Counted from the stretch's first letter, positions 8,709 to 18,219 are shown. The stretch: 64,000 nt of DNA from Kumtagia sp963820075 (GCA_963820075.1 CAWFYS010000006.1:682001-746000); one strand, 5' to 3'. The notes: generated by a model not told the origin, from the sequence alone. Numbers and translations: made by a program.

Positions 8709-8814
8709 CTAAGCAGACTTGCGTGGCTTCGCCCACGCTTCGCCTGCTTAGCCTCCTGTTTCGTCGCAGGTTTCTGTCGGAAAACCGTGACACACTTTTC
8801 CGGAACCTGCTTAG
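8709..8814 (+). repeat. CTAAGCAG palindromic element, copy 2
   Basis: Near-full copy running from CTAAGCAGACTTGCG to GGAACCTGCTTAG. The 8-bp ends are perfect inverted repeats. It lies between the MaoC and phasin genes, 35 bp beyond the start of MaoC. Confidence 0.85.
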
Positions 8815-8896
8815 CCATTGCGGCGGCAGACGCAACTCGGACGATCCGGCGCCGTTTGAACTGCCGCAAGACAAGTCCGAGAGGGGGCCGGCCGAG

Positions 8897-9002
8897 CAAG
8901 CAGGCCTGTTTGACCCTGCCTTTGCCTGGCCTGCTCAGCCTCTTGTTTTGTCGCAGGTTACCGCCGGAAAACCGTTGCTGCGCTTTTCCGAAACCTGCTC
9001 AG
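8897..9002 (+). repeat. CTAAGCAG palindromic element, copy 3 (diverged)
   Basis: Diverged copy, same orientation and length as copy 2, ending CCTGCTCAG. The TCA at 8999-9001 in this end is the reverse complement of the phasin TGA stop. One change (TAA to TGA) has kept a stop codon in the same place as in other copies. Confidence 0.7.
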
Positions 9003-9430
9003 CCCTGCTTTTCATAGCCCTTTCGGATCTCGTCCATCGAATTGCGAATGCGAGCCCTCAGAATCTCAAGCGATTCGGCTCCTGATTTCTGCGCGATCTG
9101 GGCGACTTCGCTGGCGTTCTTGACCGCCTCCTCGAAAGAACGGCGTACGAATTCGGCATGCTTGGCCATCGCCTCCTGCGCTCCAGCCACGTTGCCGTAG
9201 CTCTGAGCTACCTCGGCGATTTCGCTCAACTGCTGCTGCAACGCCTCGCGCTGCTTCGCCAGGATCGAGGACGCGCCGGATGCGGTGGTGGAGGCCGATT
9301 TCTGAAGGGCGTCCAGGTTCTTTCGGTGATTGTCGAGGATTGTCTCGATATCAATCCTGGGCACCTTCAACGCGCGGCCAAAGCCGTCGAACATGTCCAC
9401 CAAGGTTTCGGTTTCGGGTTTTTTTGCCAT
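8999..9430 (-). CDS. Phasin family protein
   Basis: A 143-aa phasin, a small amphipathic helical protein that coats polyhydroxyalkanoate granules. Visible features are LVDMFDGFGRALKVP near residues 11-25, an RKNLDAL segment and a long heptad-like Ala/Gln-rich helix to the end. No signal peptide is present. The ATG at 9428-9430 has GGAGGA upstream. The C-terminus ends EKQG, with the TGA stop contributed by a repeat end. Confidence 0.85.
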   Translation of the reverse strand: MAKKPETETLVDMFDGFGRALKVPRIDIETILDNHRKNLDALQKSASTTASGASSILAKQREALQQQLSEIAEVAQSYGNVAGAQEAMAKHAEFVRRSFEEAVKNASEVAQIAQKSGAESLEILRARIRNSMDEIRKGYEKQG

Positions 9431-9532
9431 GGGGTCCTCCTTTTTCGCTCGGCCGAGAATAGGCTCCTATCACGACGCGTCAATTACAGGAGGAGGCGCA
9501 AGCCGCTGAAATTTCGGCGGCCGAACGAGCGC

Positions 9533-10084
9533 TCACCTGGCGGGCCAAAGCCAGGCATGCGCGGTCGACGCCAAAGCCGACCATACACCCCGAATGGCCG
9601 GCACCGGGTCGAGTTCGATGATGCCGACAGTTTCTCCGGCGTGGAAATTCAAATGCGCGTCGAACTTGGCCGCCAGGCTCCGCATGCGTGCGTTCTCCGG
9701 ATGGGTCGTGACGCGCAGCCGAACATATCCCAGCGCGCGGGCATGGGTCAGCAGGCGCTCGAACAGCAGCGCCCCGATTCCGCGGCCCTGCAACGCAGGC
9801 TCGACGCTGAAGGCGATCTCGCCCGTCGGCTCGGCATCGTCCGGGCAGTCGTGGAGTTCCGCCGCCCCGCGGACCCTGCCATCTTCCACATAGCCGATCA
9901 CGGTCGTTCCGCGCGCGAAACAGCGCTCGGCGTAGGCGACGACATAGGCGTCGCCCAGCCCGCCATTGAAACGGTCGCGCCGGCTTGCCGGGTCGAGACG
10001 AAGCAGGTGATCGCGGAATTCACGCCGATCGGACGGTCGAAGCTGCCTAATTCTGCCTGGAAGGCGCTCGAATTGGCTTGCCAT
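9533..10084 (-). CDS. GNAT family N-acetyltransferase
   Basis: A 183-aa GNAT-fold acetyltransferase. The acetyl-CoA binding region is the QGRGIGALLFERLL segment (about residues 95-108), followed by the VRLRVTTHPENARMRSLA motif. The start is the ATG at 10082-10084, with GAGGG seven or eight bases upstream; the frame is open further up but without conserved sequence. It is divergent from rirA, and the two share a 224-bp region with an IRO-type and an Irr-type site, so iron control is possible. The substrate is unknown. Confidence 0.75.
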   Translation of the reverse strand: MASQFERLPGRIRQLRPSDRREFRDHLLRLDPASRRDRFNGGLGDAYVVAYAERCFARGTTVIGYVEDGRVRGAAELHDCPDDAEPTGEIAFSVEPALQGRGIGALLFERLLTHARALGYVRLRVTTHPENARMRSLAAKFDAHLNFHAGETVGIIELDPVPAIRGVWSALASTAHAWLWPAR

Positions 10085-10213
10085 GTCGTATCCCTCATGG
10101 GTTCCTCCCGTGAGTTGACGACTCCCGTCAGTAATATTGTGCGGCGCACCATCCGATGCAATAGTTCCATTCGGCTTGCTGCCATGTGCCTTGCGCATGG
10201 CAAGCGCAAAACA

Positions 10214-10228
10214 TGATTTCTAAAATCA
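10214..10228. promoter_or_regulatory. IRO-box-like RirA operator upstream of rirA
   Basis: The sequence TGA-N9-TCA (TGATTTCTAAAATCA) matches the known RirA iron-responsive operator pattern and sits 80 bp upstream of the rirA start, within a wider ATTTCT...AGAAAT inverted repeat. It implies that rirA controls itself or the divergent GNAT gene. A TGA-N9-TCA match alone is a weak motif; the location is the main support. Confidence 0.5.
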
Positions 10229-10246
10229 AGAAATGCCCCAGATCAG

Positions 10247-10263
10247 TCTGGAATTGTTCCAAA
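10247..10263. promoter_or_regulatory. Irr/ICE-box-like palindrome upstream of rirA
   Basis: TCTGGAATTGTTCCAAA reads as an imperfect GGAA-N3-TTCC palindrome close to the rhizobial Irr control element (TTTAGAA-N3-TTCTAAA). It lies 46 bp before the rirA start. In Agrobacterium, Irr is known to affect rirA, so an Irr site here would fit; two positions differ from the consensus. Confidence 0.45.
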
Positions 10264-10308
10264 CTATGGGCCATATTCGGCCGACGAACCTCCGCGGAAG
10301 GAACGATC

Positions 10309-10773
10309 ATGCGGCTCACCCGCCAGACCAACTATGCCATGCGCATTTTGATGTATTGCGCGGCCAACGAGGGCCGGCTGAGCCGTATCCCCGAGATCGC
10401 CGAGGCCTATTCAGTATCCGAGCTTTTCCTGTTCAAGATCCTCCAGCCCCTGGTCGAAAACCGTCTCGTCGAGACGGTGCGCGGCAGGAACGGCGGCGTC
10501 AGGCTCGGACGGCCCGCCGACAAGATCAACCTGTTCGACGTCGTACGTGTCACCGAAGAGAGCTTTGCCATGGCCGAGTGCTTCGAAAACGACGCGACCG
10601 AGTGTCCCTTGGTGGATAGCTGCACGCTGAACGCCGCGTTGCGCGAGGCGCTGAACGCCTTCTTCAGCGTGCTCGAACGCCATACGATCGAGGATCTGGT
10701 CAAATCGCGGCAAGACGTGCGCGCGCTGCTGGGAATTGATGCGCTGGCAGCGGCCCGGGCGCCGGCGGCCTGA
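10309..10773 (+). CDS. rirA: Iron-responsive Rrf2-family regulator RirA
   Basis: A 154-aa Rrf2-family repressor closely matching rhizobial RirA: it begins MRLTRQTNYAMRILMYCAAN, has a winged-helix DNA-binding domain (residues 1-80) and three cysteines, C91, C99 and C105, that bind the Fe-S cluster sensing iron. Under iron-replete conditions RirA represses iron and heme uptake genes through IRO boxes. The ATG at 10309 follows GGAAGGA; the open frame upstream of it is not conserved. It lies beside the hmu heme locus, convergent with hmuV, and has its own IRO-like site. Confidence 0.93.
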   Translation: MRLTRQTNYAMRILMYCAANEGRLSRIPEIAEAYSVSELFLFKILQPLVENRLVETVRGRNGGVRLGRPADKINLFDVVRVTEESFAMAECFENDATECPLVDSCTLNAALREALNAFFSVLERHTIEDLVKSRQDVRALLGIDALAAARAPAA

Positions 10774-10815
10774 TTCCCGTTCCGCGCCCGCTCCCGGCCG
10801 ACAGTCCTGCCTGCT

Positions 10816-11608
10816 TCAGAGCGCCACCGACTGCGGCAGGACGAACGGTATTCCGCCCGCCGGCAGAACGCCTACCTTCAGGTCGCAGTCGAACACTTTC
10901 GCGATCAGCTGGTTCTCGAGCACTTCCTGGGCGACCCGGACGCGGCAACCCGACCGTTCTTCATGACGAGGACACGATCGGCATACATGGCCGTCAGATT
11001 GAGGTCGTGCAGGATCGCCACCACGCCGCCGCCGCGGCGGGCGAAGTCGCGCGCAATATCCATGATTACAAGCTGGTGCTTGATGTCGAGGCTGGATACA
11101 GGTTCGTCGAGGAACAGATAGCGCGGGCGGCCCTCCAGCACAGGCGTCCAGACCTGGCAAAGCACGCGGGCAAGCTGCACGCGCTGCTGCTCGCCGCCGG
11201 AAAGCTCCTGATAGAACCGCCCGCCGAAGCCGGCCAGATCGACGCGCGCCAAAGCGCGCTCCGGCAAGCGCTCGCGCCTCGCCCGCGAGAGCGCCGGAGC
11301 GTCCGCCGAGCAGCCCGAGCCGCACCACCTCGTGCACGGTGAAGGGGAAGGAAAGCTGTGTCGCCTGCGGCAGTACGGCGCGCAGCCCGGCGGCTTCGCG
11401 CTGCGGCATCGCGGAGACTTCGCGGCCGTTCAGCGCGATCCTTCCGCGATATGGCAGATCGCCGGACAAGCGCCTTCAGAAGGGTTGTTTTCCCGGAGCC
11501 GTTCGGGCCGACAATCGCAGCGACCTCTCCCGGCGAGGCGGTGAAGGCGGCGTCCTCCACGATCCGCTTGCCGCCAATCCAGACGCTCACATTGTTGGCT
11601 TCGATCAT
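10816..11608 (-). pseudogene. hmuV: HmuV heme ABC transporter ATPase, with three apparent frameshifts
   Basis: ATP-binding subunit of the heme importer, expected about 263 aa. It starts MIEANNVSVWIGGKR with Walker A GPNGSGKTT. The reading frame then jumps near 11473 (before SGDLPYRGRI), near 11275 (before RERLPERALA) and near 10945 (before QEVLENQLIA). Across the jumps all motifs are present: QELSGGEQQRVQLARVL signature, YLFLDEPVSSLD Walker B and ILHDLN switch. Two single-base insertions and one deletion restore 264 codons, matching the observed length of 793 bp. The near-perfect conservation outside the shifts suggests sequence error or very recent decay. Last gene of hmuPSTUV. Confidence 0.8.
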
Positions 11609-11619
11609 CGGGAATATCG

Positions 11620-12692
11620 CTACAAGTCGAGAATTCCGCGCTTTCTCAGCAGAATCCAGAGGAAAATGGGCCCGCCGGCGGCGGCGGTGATGATGCCGAT
11701 GGGCAAGCTCGGCGGGCGCCACGACGGTGCGGCTGACGGCGTCGGCAATCAGCAGGAGGCTGGCGCCGAGCAACGCCGCGCAAGGCAGAAGATATCTGTT
11801 GTCCGGGCCGATCAGCAGACGCAGCAGATGCGGCACGACGATGCCGACAAAGGCGATGCCGCCGCTGACGGCAACCGCGGCGCCGGTCGCGGCCGAAACG
11901 ACCAGGATCGCCACATGCTTCAGCCGCTGCACCGGCACGCCGAGATGGGCGGCCGCGGCCTCGCCCAGCGCCATGGCGTTCAGCCCCTGGGCCAGAAAAG
12001 GCGTTACGACGAGGGCTGCCAGCACGATCGGACCCGCGGCGAAAACCTTTGTCCAGGTCGCCCCGGCGAGAGAGCCGAGCGACCAGAAGGTCAGGTCGCG
12101 CAATTGCCGGTCATCCGCCACGAAGATCATGAGACCGGTAAACGCCGTGGCCATCGCGCCGAGCGCGATGCCGGCAAGCAGCATGGTGGCTATGGAGGTC
12201 TGGCCGCGCCGGGTAGCGACCCGGTAAAGGACAAGGGTCACCGACAATCCGCCGAAAAACGCGGCGAGCGGCAGCGCGTAGATGCCGAGCGCGCCGGTCA
12301 AGGGCGACAGCACCGTCGCACCGAGCACGATGACCGACACCGCTCCTAGGCTGGCGCCGGCCGAGACGCCGACAATTCCGGGATCGGCGAGCGGATTGCG
12401 GAAAAGACCCTGCATGACGGCGCCCGAGATGGCGAGCGCCGACCCCACCAGAATGCCCAAAGCGACGCGCGGCAGGCGGATGTCGTAGATGATGATGCGG
12501 TCGCGCTCGGACAGGACCGCGTCGGCTCCGCTCGCACGGAAGCCAGGATTTCAAGACCGCAAGGGCCGAGGCGTCCGATGCTCCGGAGGAAATGCCGAAG
12601 CCGGCCGTCAGCGCAAGCGCCACGCAGAGCAGCCCCAGGACGACCCTGGCGCGTCCCGACCTGTCGCCGGTCTCGCTCTTGGATTGGGCCAT
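11620..12692 (-). pseudogene. hmuU: HmuU heme ABC transporter permease, with two apparent frameshifts
   Basis: FecCD-family inner-membrane permease for heme. It begins MAQSKSETGDRS with a hydrophobic first helix. The frame shifts near 12540 into the conserved RLPRVALGILVGSALAISG region, then again near 11705, after VVAPAEL, where the other frame gives the expected family C-terminus (PIGIITAAAGGPIFLW...) and a TAG at 11620-11622. Removing one base at each place gives 357 codons, the normal family length. hmuV starts 11 bp beyond. Otherwise the sequence is intact, so sequence error and recent pseudogene are both open. Confidence 0.8.
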
Positions 12693-12735
12693 CGCCACGG
12701 GCGGCACCAACGATTGCGATGGACATCGGGCTGGA

Positions 12736-13643
12736 CTACTGCTTCGATCGCGTCGCCGTAAAGTGCGACGGCAAGTTCGCGGATGGCGCCAGCGGTGCGG
12801 GGACCGAAGCCCAGAAGATAGGAGCCGTTCATGCGCACAAACCGCCTGTCGACGCCCGCCGGCGTCGAACGAATCGCCGGGAAGCGCGAAGAGCTGCGCT
12901 TCGATGTCGGCATGATTGCCCTCGCCGCGATCCATCATGAGGATAAGGTCGGGCGCGGCGGTAATGATCGATTCGTCAGAGAGCGGCCGGTAGCCGGCAA
13001 ATCCTTCGATGGCATTCACGCCGCCTGCCAGTTTGATTATTCCGTCGGCCGCCGTGCCGCTCCCGGAGCCCAGGATCTTGCCGTCCTGAAGGCCGAGAAT
13101 GAACAGCACCCTCTTGCGGTCGGTTATCCCGGCGGTGAGCGCTTCGGCCGATTTCAGCTCCGCATCCACCTTTTCCGCCAGCCTTGCCGCTTTCTCCTCC
13201 GCGCCGATCGCCTTGCCGACAAGCGCGATCTTGCTCAGGATTCCTTCGTGCTCGAAATCGTCCGGAACTTCGATGTAGGGAATGCTGGTCTTCTTGAGAA
13301 CGTCCACGGCTTCCTTGGGCCCGCTTCCCTTGAGCGCAAGGATCGCCGACGGCTTCACCGAAAGAACCCCTTCGGGCGAGAGCGCGCGCATGTAGCCCAC
13401 ATCCGGCAGGCGCAAGGCGGCGGGAGGATAGATGCTGGTCGAATCACGGGCGGTCAGCAGCTTCTCTTCGCCGAGAGCATAGATGATTTCGGTGATCGAG
13501 CCGCCCACCGCGACCAGCCGCGACGGATCGGGAATAACGGAAACACCCTCTTCGGCACGGGACGCCCCGGCGCCGGCGCACAGAAGCATTACGCTGACAA
13601 CAGTCGCGCGCAGTGACGAACCGCCGAAACTCGAATATCTCAT
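12736..13643 (-). pseudogene. hmuT: HmuT periplasmic heme-binding protein, with apparent frameshift(s)
   Basis: Periplasmic hemin-binding component of the heme ABC importer. A Sec signal peptide (residues 1-30, ending SRA) precedes SRLVAVGGSITEIIYALG, the typical start of the mature domain. The frame is intact to about 12875 (ALP), where one extra C is needed to continue into RSTPAGVDRRFVRMNGSYLLGFGPRTAGAI. A second one-base shift near the C-terminus would end the protein at the TAG at 12736-12738, giving 302 codons; without it the frame overlaps hmuU to 12608. The first shift is clear, the second less so. It follows hmuS by 10 bp. Confidence 0.75.
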
Positions 13644-13653
13644 TTCAAATCTT

Positions 13654-14709
13654 TCACGCGGCGGTCGAGCAGGAAATGCGCGGCAGGTGCTCCGCGAGGA
13701 AGCGCCATTCCGGGCGCTCCCCCTGGCCCTCGTGGCGCTTGCCGAAGAACTGGATCACCATGCGCCCGGCCGAATCATATGCCTCGATCGAGGTGACATG
13801 GCCATCCTTGGTCGGCTTGCGAACGGCCCAGGTCTCATGAATATGGTCGAGCCTGAGATGCAGGTGGAAGGTTTCGTCAAGCACATTGATCCACGGCCCC
13901 ATCGGCTTGATCGATCTGATCGGGCCTGAATGTATCTGGATGCAGCCCCGGCTGCCGACGAAGCACATGATGGGAAGCGCATCCTGCGCGGCGAGGCTCA
14001 TCATCGCAGCCAGCGCATCGCCGTCCAGCCGCCATGCGAAATCGGGGCCGGCCAGGCGCATTGCGCGCCGACGGCTGACGCGCAGTTCGCGCAGCATGCC
14101 AAAGAACTGATGCGTATCGGTGAGTTTCGCCCACCGTTCGCGCAGCGCCTCCGCCGACACGGATTCGTCCTCGGTCTCGGCGCCTTGCGGATTGACGCGA
14201 ACCTCGACCAATGGCGACTGATCAGTCGATTCGAGCGACGATACCAGTTTCTGGTAAGCGTAAAGGCTCGAGGCCGGCCTCAGATGAACTTTGTGAACTG
14301 CCTCCCCGGCCGCGTCGAAAAACTGCAGGCTACGGCGGATTTCATTGCCGTCCCGCTTTTCGACGGCAAATCCATGCGTCCAGATTTTCGGAAATATGCG
14401 CAGATCGATCTCCGAGCCCAGCACCATGGCGCTCTGCCCGCCGGTGACGACCTTTTCATAGACGCCGATCTTCTCGTGAACGGCGCTGTCGTTGCGCGTC
14501 AGCGCCATGACTTCGCCAAGCGCCTCCAGGCCGATCAACAGGTCGTTCACGCGCGGCTCGACGCGAACCACCGTATCTCCGCAATGAGCGGCGATCAGTT
14601 CCGCCTCGGATATTCCGAGTTTAGTGGCAAGGTCACGCTCGCGCGACTTCGGATTCACGACTACTTCGCGCCGGATCTGCTCCGGCGCCGGCTTCACATG
14701 CTGATTCAT
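13654..14709 (-). CDS. hmuS: HmuS heme-degrading/trafficking protein
   Basis: A 351-aa member of the HmuS/ChuS/HemS family of cytoplasmic heme-handling proteins, made of two repeated domains. The family segment VMALTRNDSAVHEKIGVYEKV and the second-domain segments FFGMLRELRVSRRRAM and GCIQIHSGPI are visible. It receives heme after HmuTUV transport and takes part in its breakdown. The gene is intact, unlike the three transporter genes downstream. hmuP ends 11 bp upstream. Control by RirA is expected through the IRO box at 15001-15019. Confidence 0.9.
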   Translation of the reverse strand: MNQHVKPAPEQIRREVVVNPKSRERDLATKLGISEAELIAAHCGDTVVRVEPRVNDLLIGLEALGEVMALTRNDSAVHEKIGVYEKVVTGGQSAMVLGSEIDLRIFPKIWTHGFAVEKRDGNEIRRSLQFFDAAGEAVHKVHLRPASSLYAYQKLVSSLESTDQSPLVEVRVNPQGAETEDESVSAEALRERWAKLTDTHQFFGMLRELRVSRRRAMRLAGPDFAWRLDGDALAAMMSLAAQDALPIMCFVGSRGCIQIHSGPIRSIKPMGPWINVLDETFHLHLRLDHIHETWAVRKPTKDGHVTSIEAYDSAGRMVIQFFGKRHEGQGERPEWRFLAEHLPRISCSTAA

Positions 14710-14720
14710 TGCCGACTGCG

Positions 14721-14930
14721 TTACTTGTTGAGGATGAGCTTACCCTGGCGGGTAATCTTCAGCCGGTAGAGCGAGCCGGCGTGATCGATACCGATCTCAT
14801 GTTCACCCTGAAAGAGCGACTGACTGGTCAGCGTGCGGACGGCGGCCGGACGTTTGAATTCGGGGCGGGGCAACGATTCGTTGTCATAAGGGCGCGCTCG
14901 GAAAAAGCCATTCGGATTGTGCGTGTTCAT
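14721..14930 (-). CDS. hmuP: HmuP hemin uptake protein
   Basis: A 69-aa HmuP-family protein with VRTLTSQSLFQGEHEIGI and a C-terminal YRLKITRQGKLILNK, the family hallmark. In rhizobia HmuP is needed for hemin uptake and is reported to activate hmuR expression. The ATG at 14928-14930 gives the usual small size; an in-frame start at 14984 would add 18 non-conserved residues. It heads the hmuPSTUV run and faces hmuR across a 202-bp region with an IRO box. Confidence 0.88.
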   Translation of the reverse strand: MNTHNPNGFFRARPYDNESLPRPEFKRPAAVRTLTSQSLFQGEHEIGIDHAGSLYRLKITRQGKLILNK

Positions 14931-15000
14931 CCTGGTCGACCCTCTCGATTTTATCGCGGCGGCGCCGGGGCTTGGCTCATCCAAGAGCCGGCTTGTTATC

Positions 15001-15019
15001 TTGACTCACAATATCAAGT
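15001..15019. promoter_or_regulatory. IRO-box (RirA operator) between hmuP and hmuR
   Basis: CTTGACTCACAATATCAAG contains TGA-N9-TCA extended to a CTTGA...TCAAG palindrome. It lies 71 bp upstream of the hmuP start and 114 bp upstream of the hmuR start, in an A+T-rich intergenic stretch. Position, symmetry and the presence of rirA nearby make it a good RirA operator for both divergent transcripts. Confidence 0.7.
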
Positions 15020-15132
15020 TTATTAGGAAGCGCAATACCGGATAAATCGACACAAGATTTTAACGGGCAACACGAGGAATGCCAGCCAGCCCCACGCCAG
15101 CCCGCATTTGTCTGAATCAGGAGTTTGGGATC

Positions 15133-17360
15133 ATGGGGCTAGCGGGTTTGGGATCTGGCGATAGAGCGCGGGCGCGCCGCGTATGCAGGTCGTCGCTTTC
15201 GAGACGAATCGCGCTGTTGGCGGGGGTCGCGTCGCTGGCGCTGACCGGCACGTCGGCGTTGGCGCAAGAGCGGCCCGCGGCAGCGGGCACGCCGGCAACC
15301 GCGCAGGCCGCCCAGGCGGCCGGCACAGCGTCGAACGCCGCGCCGAATACCGGCGCAACAGTGCTCGATCAGATTACAGTGGTGAGCAGAACCGGCGAGA
15401 CGGCGATCGACACGCTCGCTTCGGTCAGCCATATCGACGAACAACAGATAGAGCGGCGCATGCCCGTGACGCCCGGCGATGTGTTTTTCGGGGTGCCCGG
15501 CATCACCGCGCAGACCGACGCCAAGCGCGCCGCGACCAGCATCAACATACGCGGCCTCCAGGATTTCGGGCGCGTCGCCGTCATCGTTGACGGCGCCAGG
15601 CAGAACTTCCAGCGCACCGGCCACGGAACCCAATCCGTGTTCTTTCTCGACCCTGAACTGATCCAGGAGGTCGACGTGATTCGCGGGCCGGTCGCCAACA
15701 CCTATGGTTCGGGCGCCATCGGCGGCGTGGTGTTCTACGAGACCAAGGACGCGGCCGATTTCCTGCGCGGCCGGCGAGACCTGGGCGGCATCCGCCACGG
15801 GCCGATATCGACACCAACGGCAGCGGCTGGACGACCAGCGCGACAGGCGCCTACCGCTTCAACGAAGCGGCCGACGTTCTCGGCAACATCGTCTGGCGCG
15901 ATTATGGCGACTACAAGGACGGCGACGGCGACAAGGTCAGCGGTACGGGCTTCGAGGTGCTGAGCGGCATGCTGAAGAGCACGGTGCAGCCGACTGAAAA
16001 CAGTGAATTGAAGCTCGGCTGGGTCGGCGGCAAGAATAGCTGGTCGGAGGGGCTCGACACTTATGACGTGGATGTCAAGCAGAACACCTTCACCGGCCGA
16101 TACAATATCACCGACGACAACCGGAGCTGGCTGGACCTGCATATCAACGCCTCGGCCAATCTGGCCTCGCTCGACCAGACCTACAATGTGAACGTCCCCC
16201 GTTTCAGTTCGGTCAACGGACAGCGCATCACCATTGCCAGCGGCGCCCAGGCGACGAATGATATCGACACTTACGGCATCGACCTCTGGAATACGTCGCG
16301 GTTCGAGACCGGCCAGATATCGCACGAGCTTACCTATGGCGGCGACTGGGTGAGGGACGACGTGACGACGACGAGCCCGGAAGGCGGCGACGATCTGTTC
16401 ACGCCATCCGGCAAGCGCAACCTGTCGGGCGCCTATATCCAGGAGAAGCTCATCTGGGAGTGGCTGGAGGTGATCGGCGCGCTCCGCTACGACAGCTACA
16501 AGCTCGACGACCAGCAGGTCGAGGTTTCGGGAGACAGGCTTTCGCCGCGCATCACGGTCGGTGTCTCGCCCTTCGAGAACATGGGTCTGGCCGGCCTGCA
16601 GGTCTACGGAACCTATGCGGAAGGCTATCGGTCGCCGTCCCTGTCGGAAACGCTGATCACGGGACTGCATCCGAACGGGGTGGTATTTCCATTCCTGCCC
16701 AACCCCTATCTTCGTCCGGAAACCGCCAAGACCTGGGAGTTCGGCGTCAATTACAGCCAGGACGGCATCATCCAGGCCGATGACAGCCTGCGGCTCAAGG
16801 CTGCCTATTTCAACAACGACATAGACGACTATATCGGCGGCACCACGATATCGGCCTTCAGCCGCACGCCCGGCTGTACGTACCAGCGTGGTCCGGGCAG
16901 AATTCCGGTATGCTTCCAGTATCAGAACTATGCCAGTGCCGAGATCAAGGGTTTCGAGCTGGAAGGCGTCTACGAAGCCGGCTGGGGCTTCGCCTCGCTG
17001 ACGGCTTCCGTGATCGAAGGCCACACCATCTCCTATCAGGGTGTGGAAGAAGACCTCGCCACCATCCCGTCCTCGCAAGTTACCGGGCAGCTCGGCTTCC
17101 GCTTCATGGAGGACAAGCTGACGGTCGGCGGCGAAGTCCAGTACAATGGCGCGCCGGCAGGCAATCCGATTGCCGAGGACTACACGCTGGTGAACGCCTT
17201 CGCCAGCTACCAGGCGACGGAGAACTTCCGGCTCGACTTCCGCGCGGACAACATTTTCGACGTCAACTATGTCAATCCGCTGAACGGCACGACCGTGGAA
17301 CCCCTCTACGAGCCCGGCGTGTCGCTGAAGCTGGCCGCCACCGTCCGCTTCGGAGGCTGA
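15133..17360 (+). pseudogene. hmuR: HmuR TonB-dependent heme receptor, with two apparent frameshifts
   Basis: Outer-membrane heme/hemoglobin receptor. Signal peptide at residues 1-44 (ending ALAQ), plug domain with LDQITVVSRT and SINIRGLQDF, then a beta barrel with the heme-receptor FRAP-like YRSPSL and NPYLRPE boxes and a histidine between them (GLHPNG). The barrel ends in an aromatic-rich ATVRFGG strand. The frame shifts near 15777 (before AGETWAASATGRY) and near 15832 (before DTNGSGWTTSATG); removing one base at each gives 742 codons, a normal length. The rest is intact. I chose ATG 15133 over 15079 because the signal peptide begins there. Confidence 0.83.
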
Positions 17361-17362
17361 CC

Positions 17363-17806
17363 TTGGCGAAGTTCTCGAAGCCAGCATACGCGGCACTGGT
17401 CGCGGCGGCGCTCTTGCTCGCCGCGGGCAATGCGGCCGCCGAGGAGACAGCGCCAAAGCCTGCGCTTTCGCTGGAACTCAACGCCGTTCAGCAGTCGCAG
17501 AAAGGTTGCCGGCTCACTTTCGTGGTCGCCAACCGGCTCGGCGCGGACCTGTCGAAGGCGGCGTTTGAAATCGCCCTCTTCGATCCGGCCGGCGTCGTCG
17601 ATACGCTGACCGTGCTGGATTTCAAGGAGTTGCCGGCGGAAAAGACCAAGGTCACGCGTTTCGACCTCCCGGGGCTGGACTGCTCGAATATCAGCCGCGT
17701 GCTGGTCAACCGTGCCACCGAATGCGCCGGTGAGGGCATCGAGCCGTCCGCCTGCATGCGGCAGCTCGCGCCAAGCACCAAATCGCAGATCGTCTTCGGA
17801 GTGTGA
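17363..17806 (+). CDS. Small secreted protein of the heme locus
   Basis: A 147-aa exported protein of unknown function, 2 bp after hmuR, surely in its operon. It starts with TTG, preceded by GGAGG at 17352-17356. A Sec signal peptide (residues 1-27, ending NAAA) is followed by LSLELNAVQQSQKGCRLTFV and a beta-rich region with four cysteines in the mature part (QKGCRL, GLDCSN, ATECAG, SACMRQ), which could form two disulfides in the periplasm. Similar proteins sit next to heme receptors in related bacteria, but I know of no assigned role. A periplasmic heme chaperone or receptor partner is a guess from context. Confidence 0.7.
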   Translation: MAKFSKPAYAALVAAALLLAAGNAAAEETAPKPALSLELNAVQQSQKGCRLTFVVANRLGADLSKAAFEIALFDPAGVVDTLTVLDFKELPAEKTKVTRFDLPGLDCSNISRVLVNRATECAGEGIEPSACMRQLAPSTKSQIVFGV

Positions 17807-17952
17807 TCGGCGGCACTGCCATATCCGTCGCCGGCGACGGCGATGCCGAGGCCAGGGTCGTCGGACCTCCTTATCCTGGCACCGGGAGGGTGTGCCTTCA
17901 CAGCATGCCTTCCCTTTCCACGCTCAACCCAACTTTCCGCCGGAGTCATGTC

Positions 17953-18219
17953 TTGAACCTGCTTCCCCTGCATATGCTCGCCGCCGGCCGTGGTGACGGC
18001 CTGCATCCGAGGCTGCTTGAGTTGCTCGAACTTCGCGCGCGTTCGGCCGCGGCGCCGACCATCGCGGCACTTGCCTTGCATCGCGGCGACCCGCATATGC
18101 AGGCAGGCCCGCACCCGGCCGGCGATGCGGATCAATTGGAATTGCCGGACAATGTCGTGCGCTTCGCGGCGCGGCCGGTGAAGCCCCGACTGTCATTCCG
18201 CTCGAAGGCGGTCTCGTGA
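17953..18219 (+). CDS. Hypothetical protein between hmuR and hmuQ
   Basis: An 88-aa open frame with GC-rich third positions like its neighbours. TTG at 17953 has GGAG seven bases upstream; a GTG at 17803, overlapping the previous stop, would give a longer 138-aa form. The peptide begins LNLLPLHMLAAGRGDGLHP, has a leucine-rich helix and no signal peptide. I do not recognise it. It lies 22 bp before hmuQ in the same direction, so it is probably transcribed with the heme genes. Confidence 0.45.
   Translation: MNLLPLHMLAAGRGDGLHPRLLELLELRARSAAAPTIAALALHRGDPHMQAGPHPAGDADQLELPDNVVRFAARPVKPRLSFRSKAVS

Noticed and set aside
15735..17456. 573-codon minus-strand frame opposite hmuR
   Set aside because: Shadow of the TonB receptor; no signal peptide or domain.
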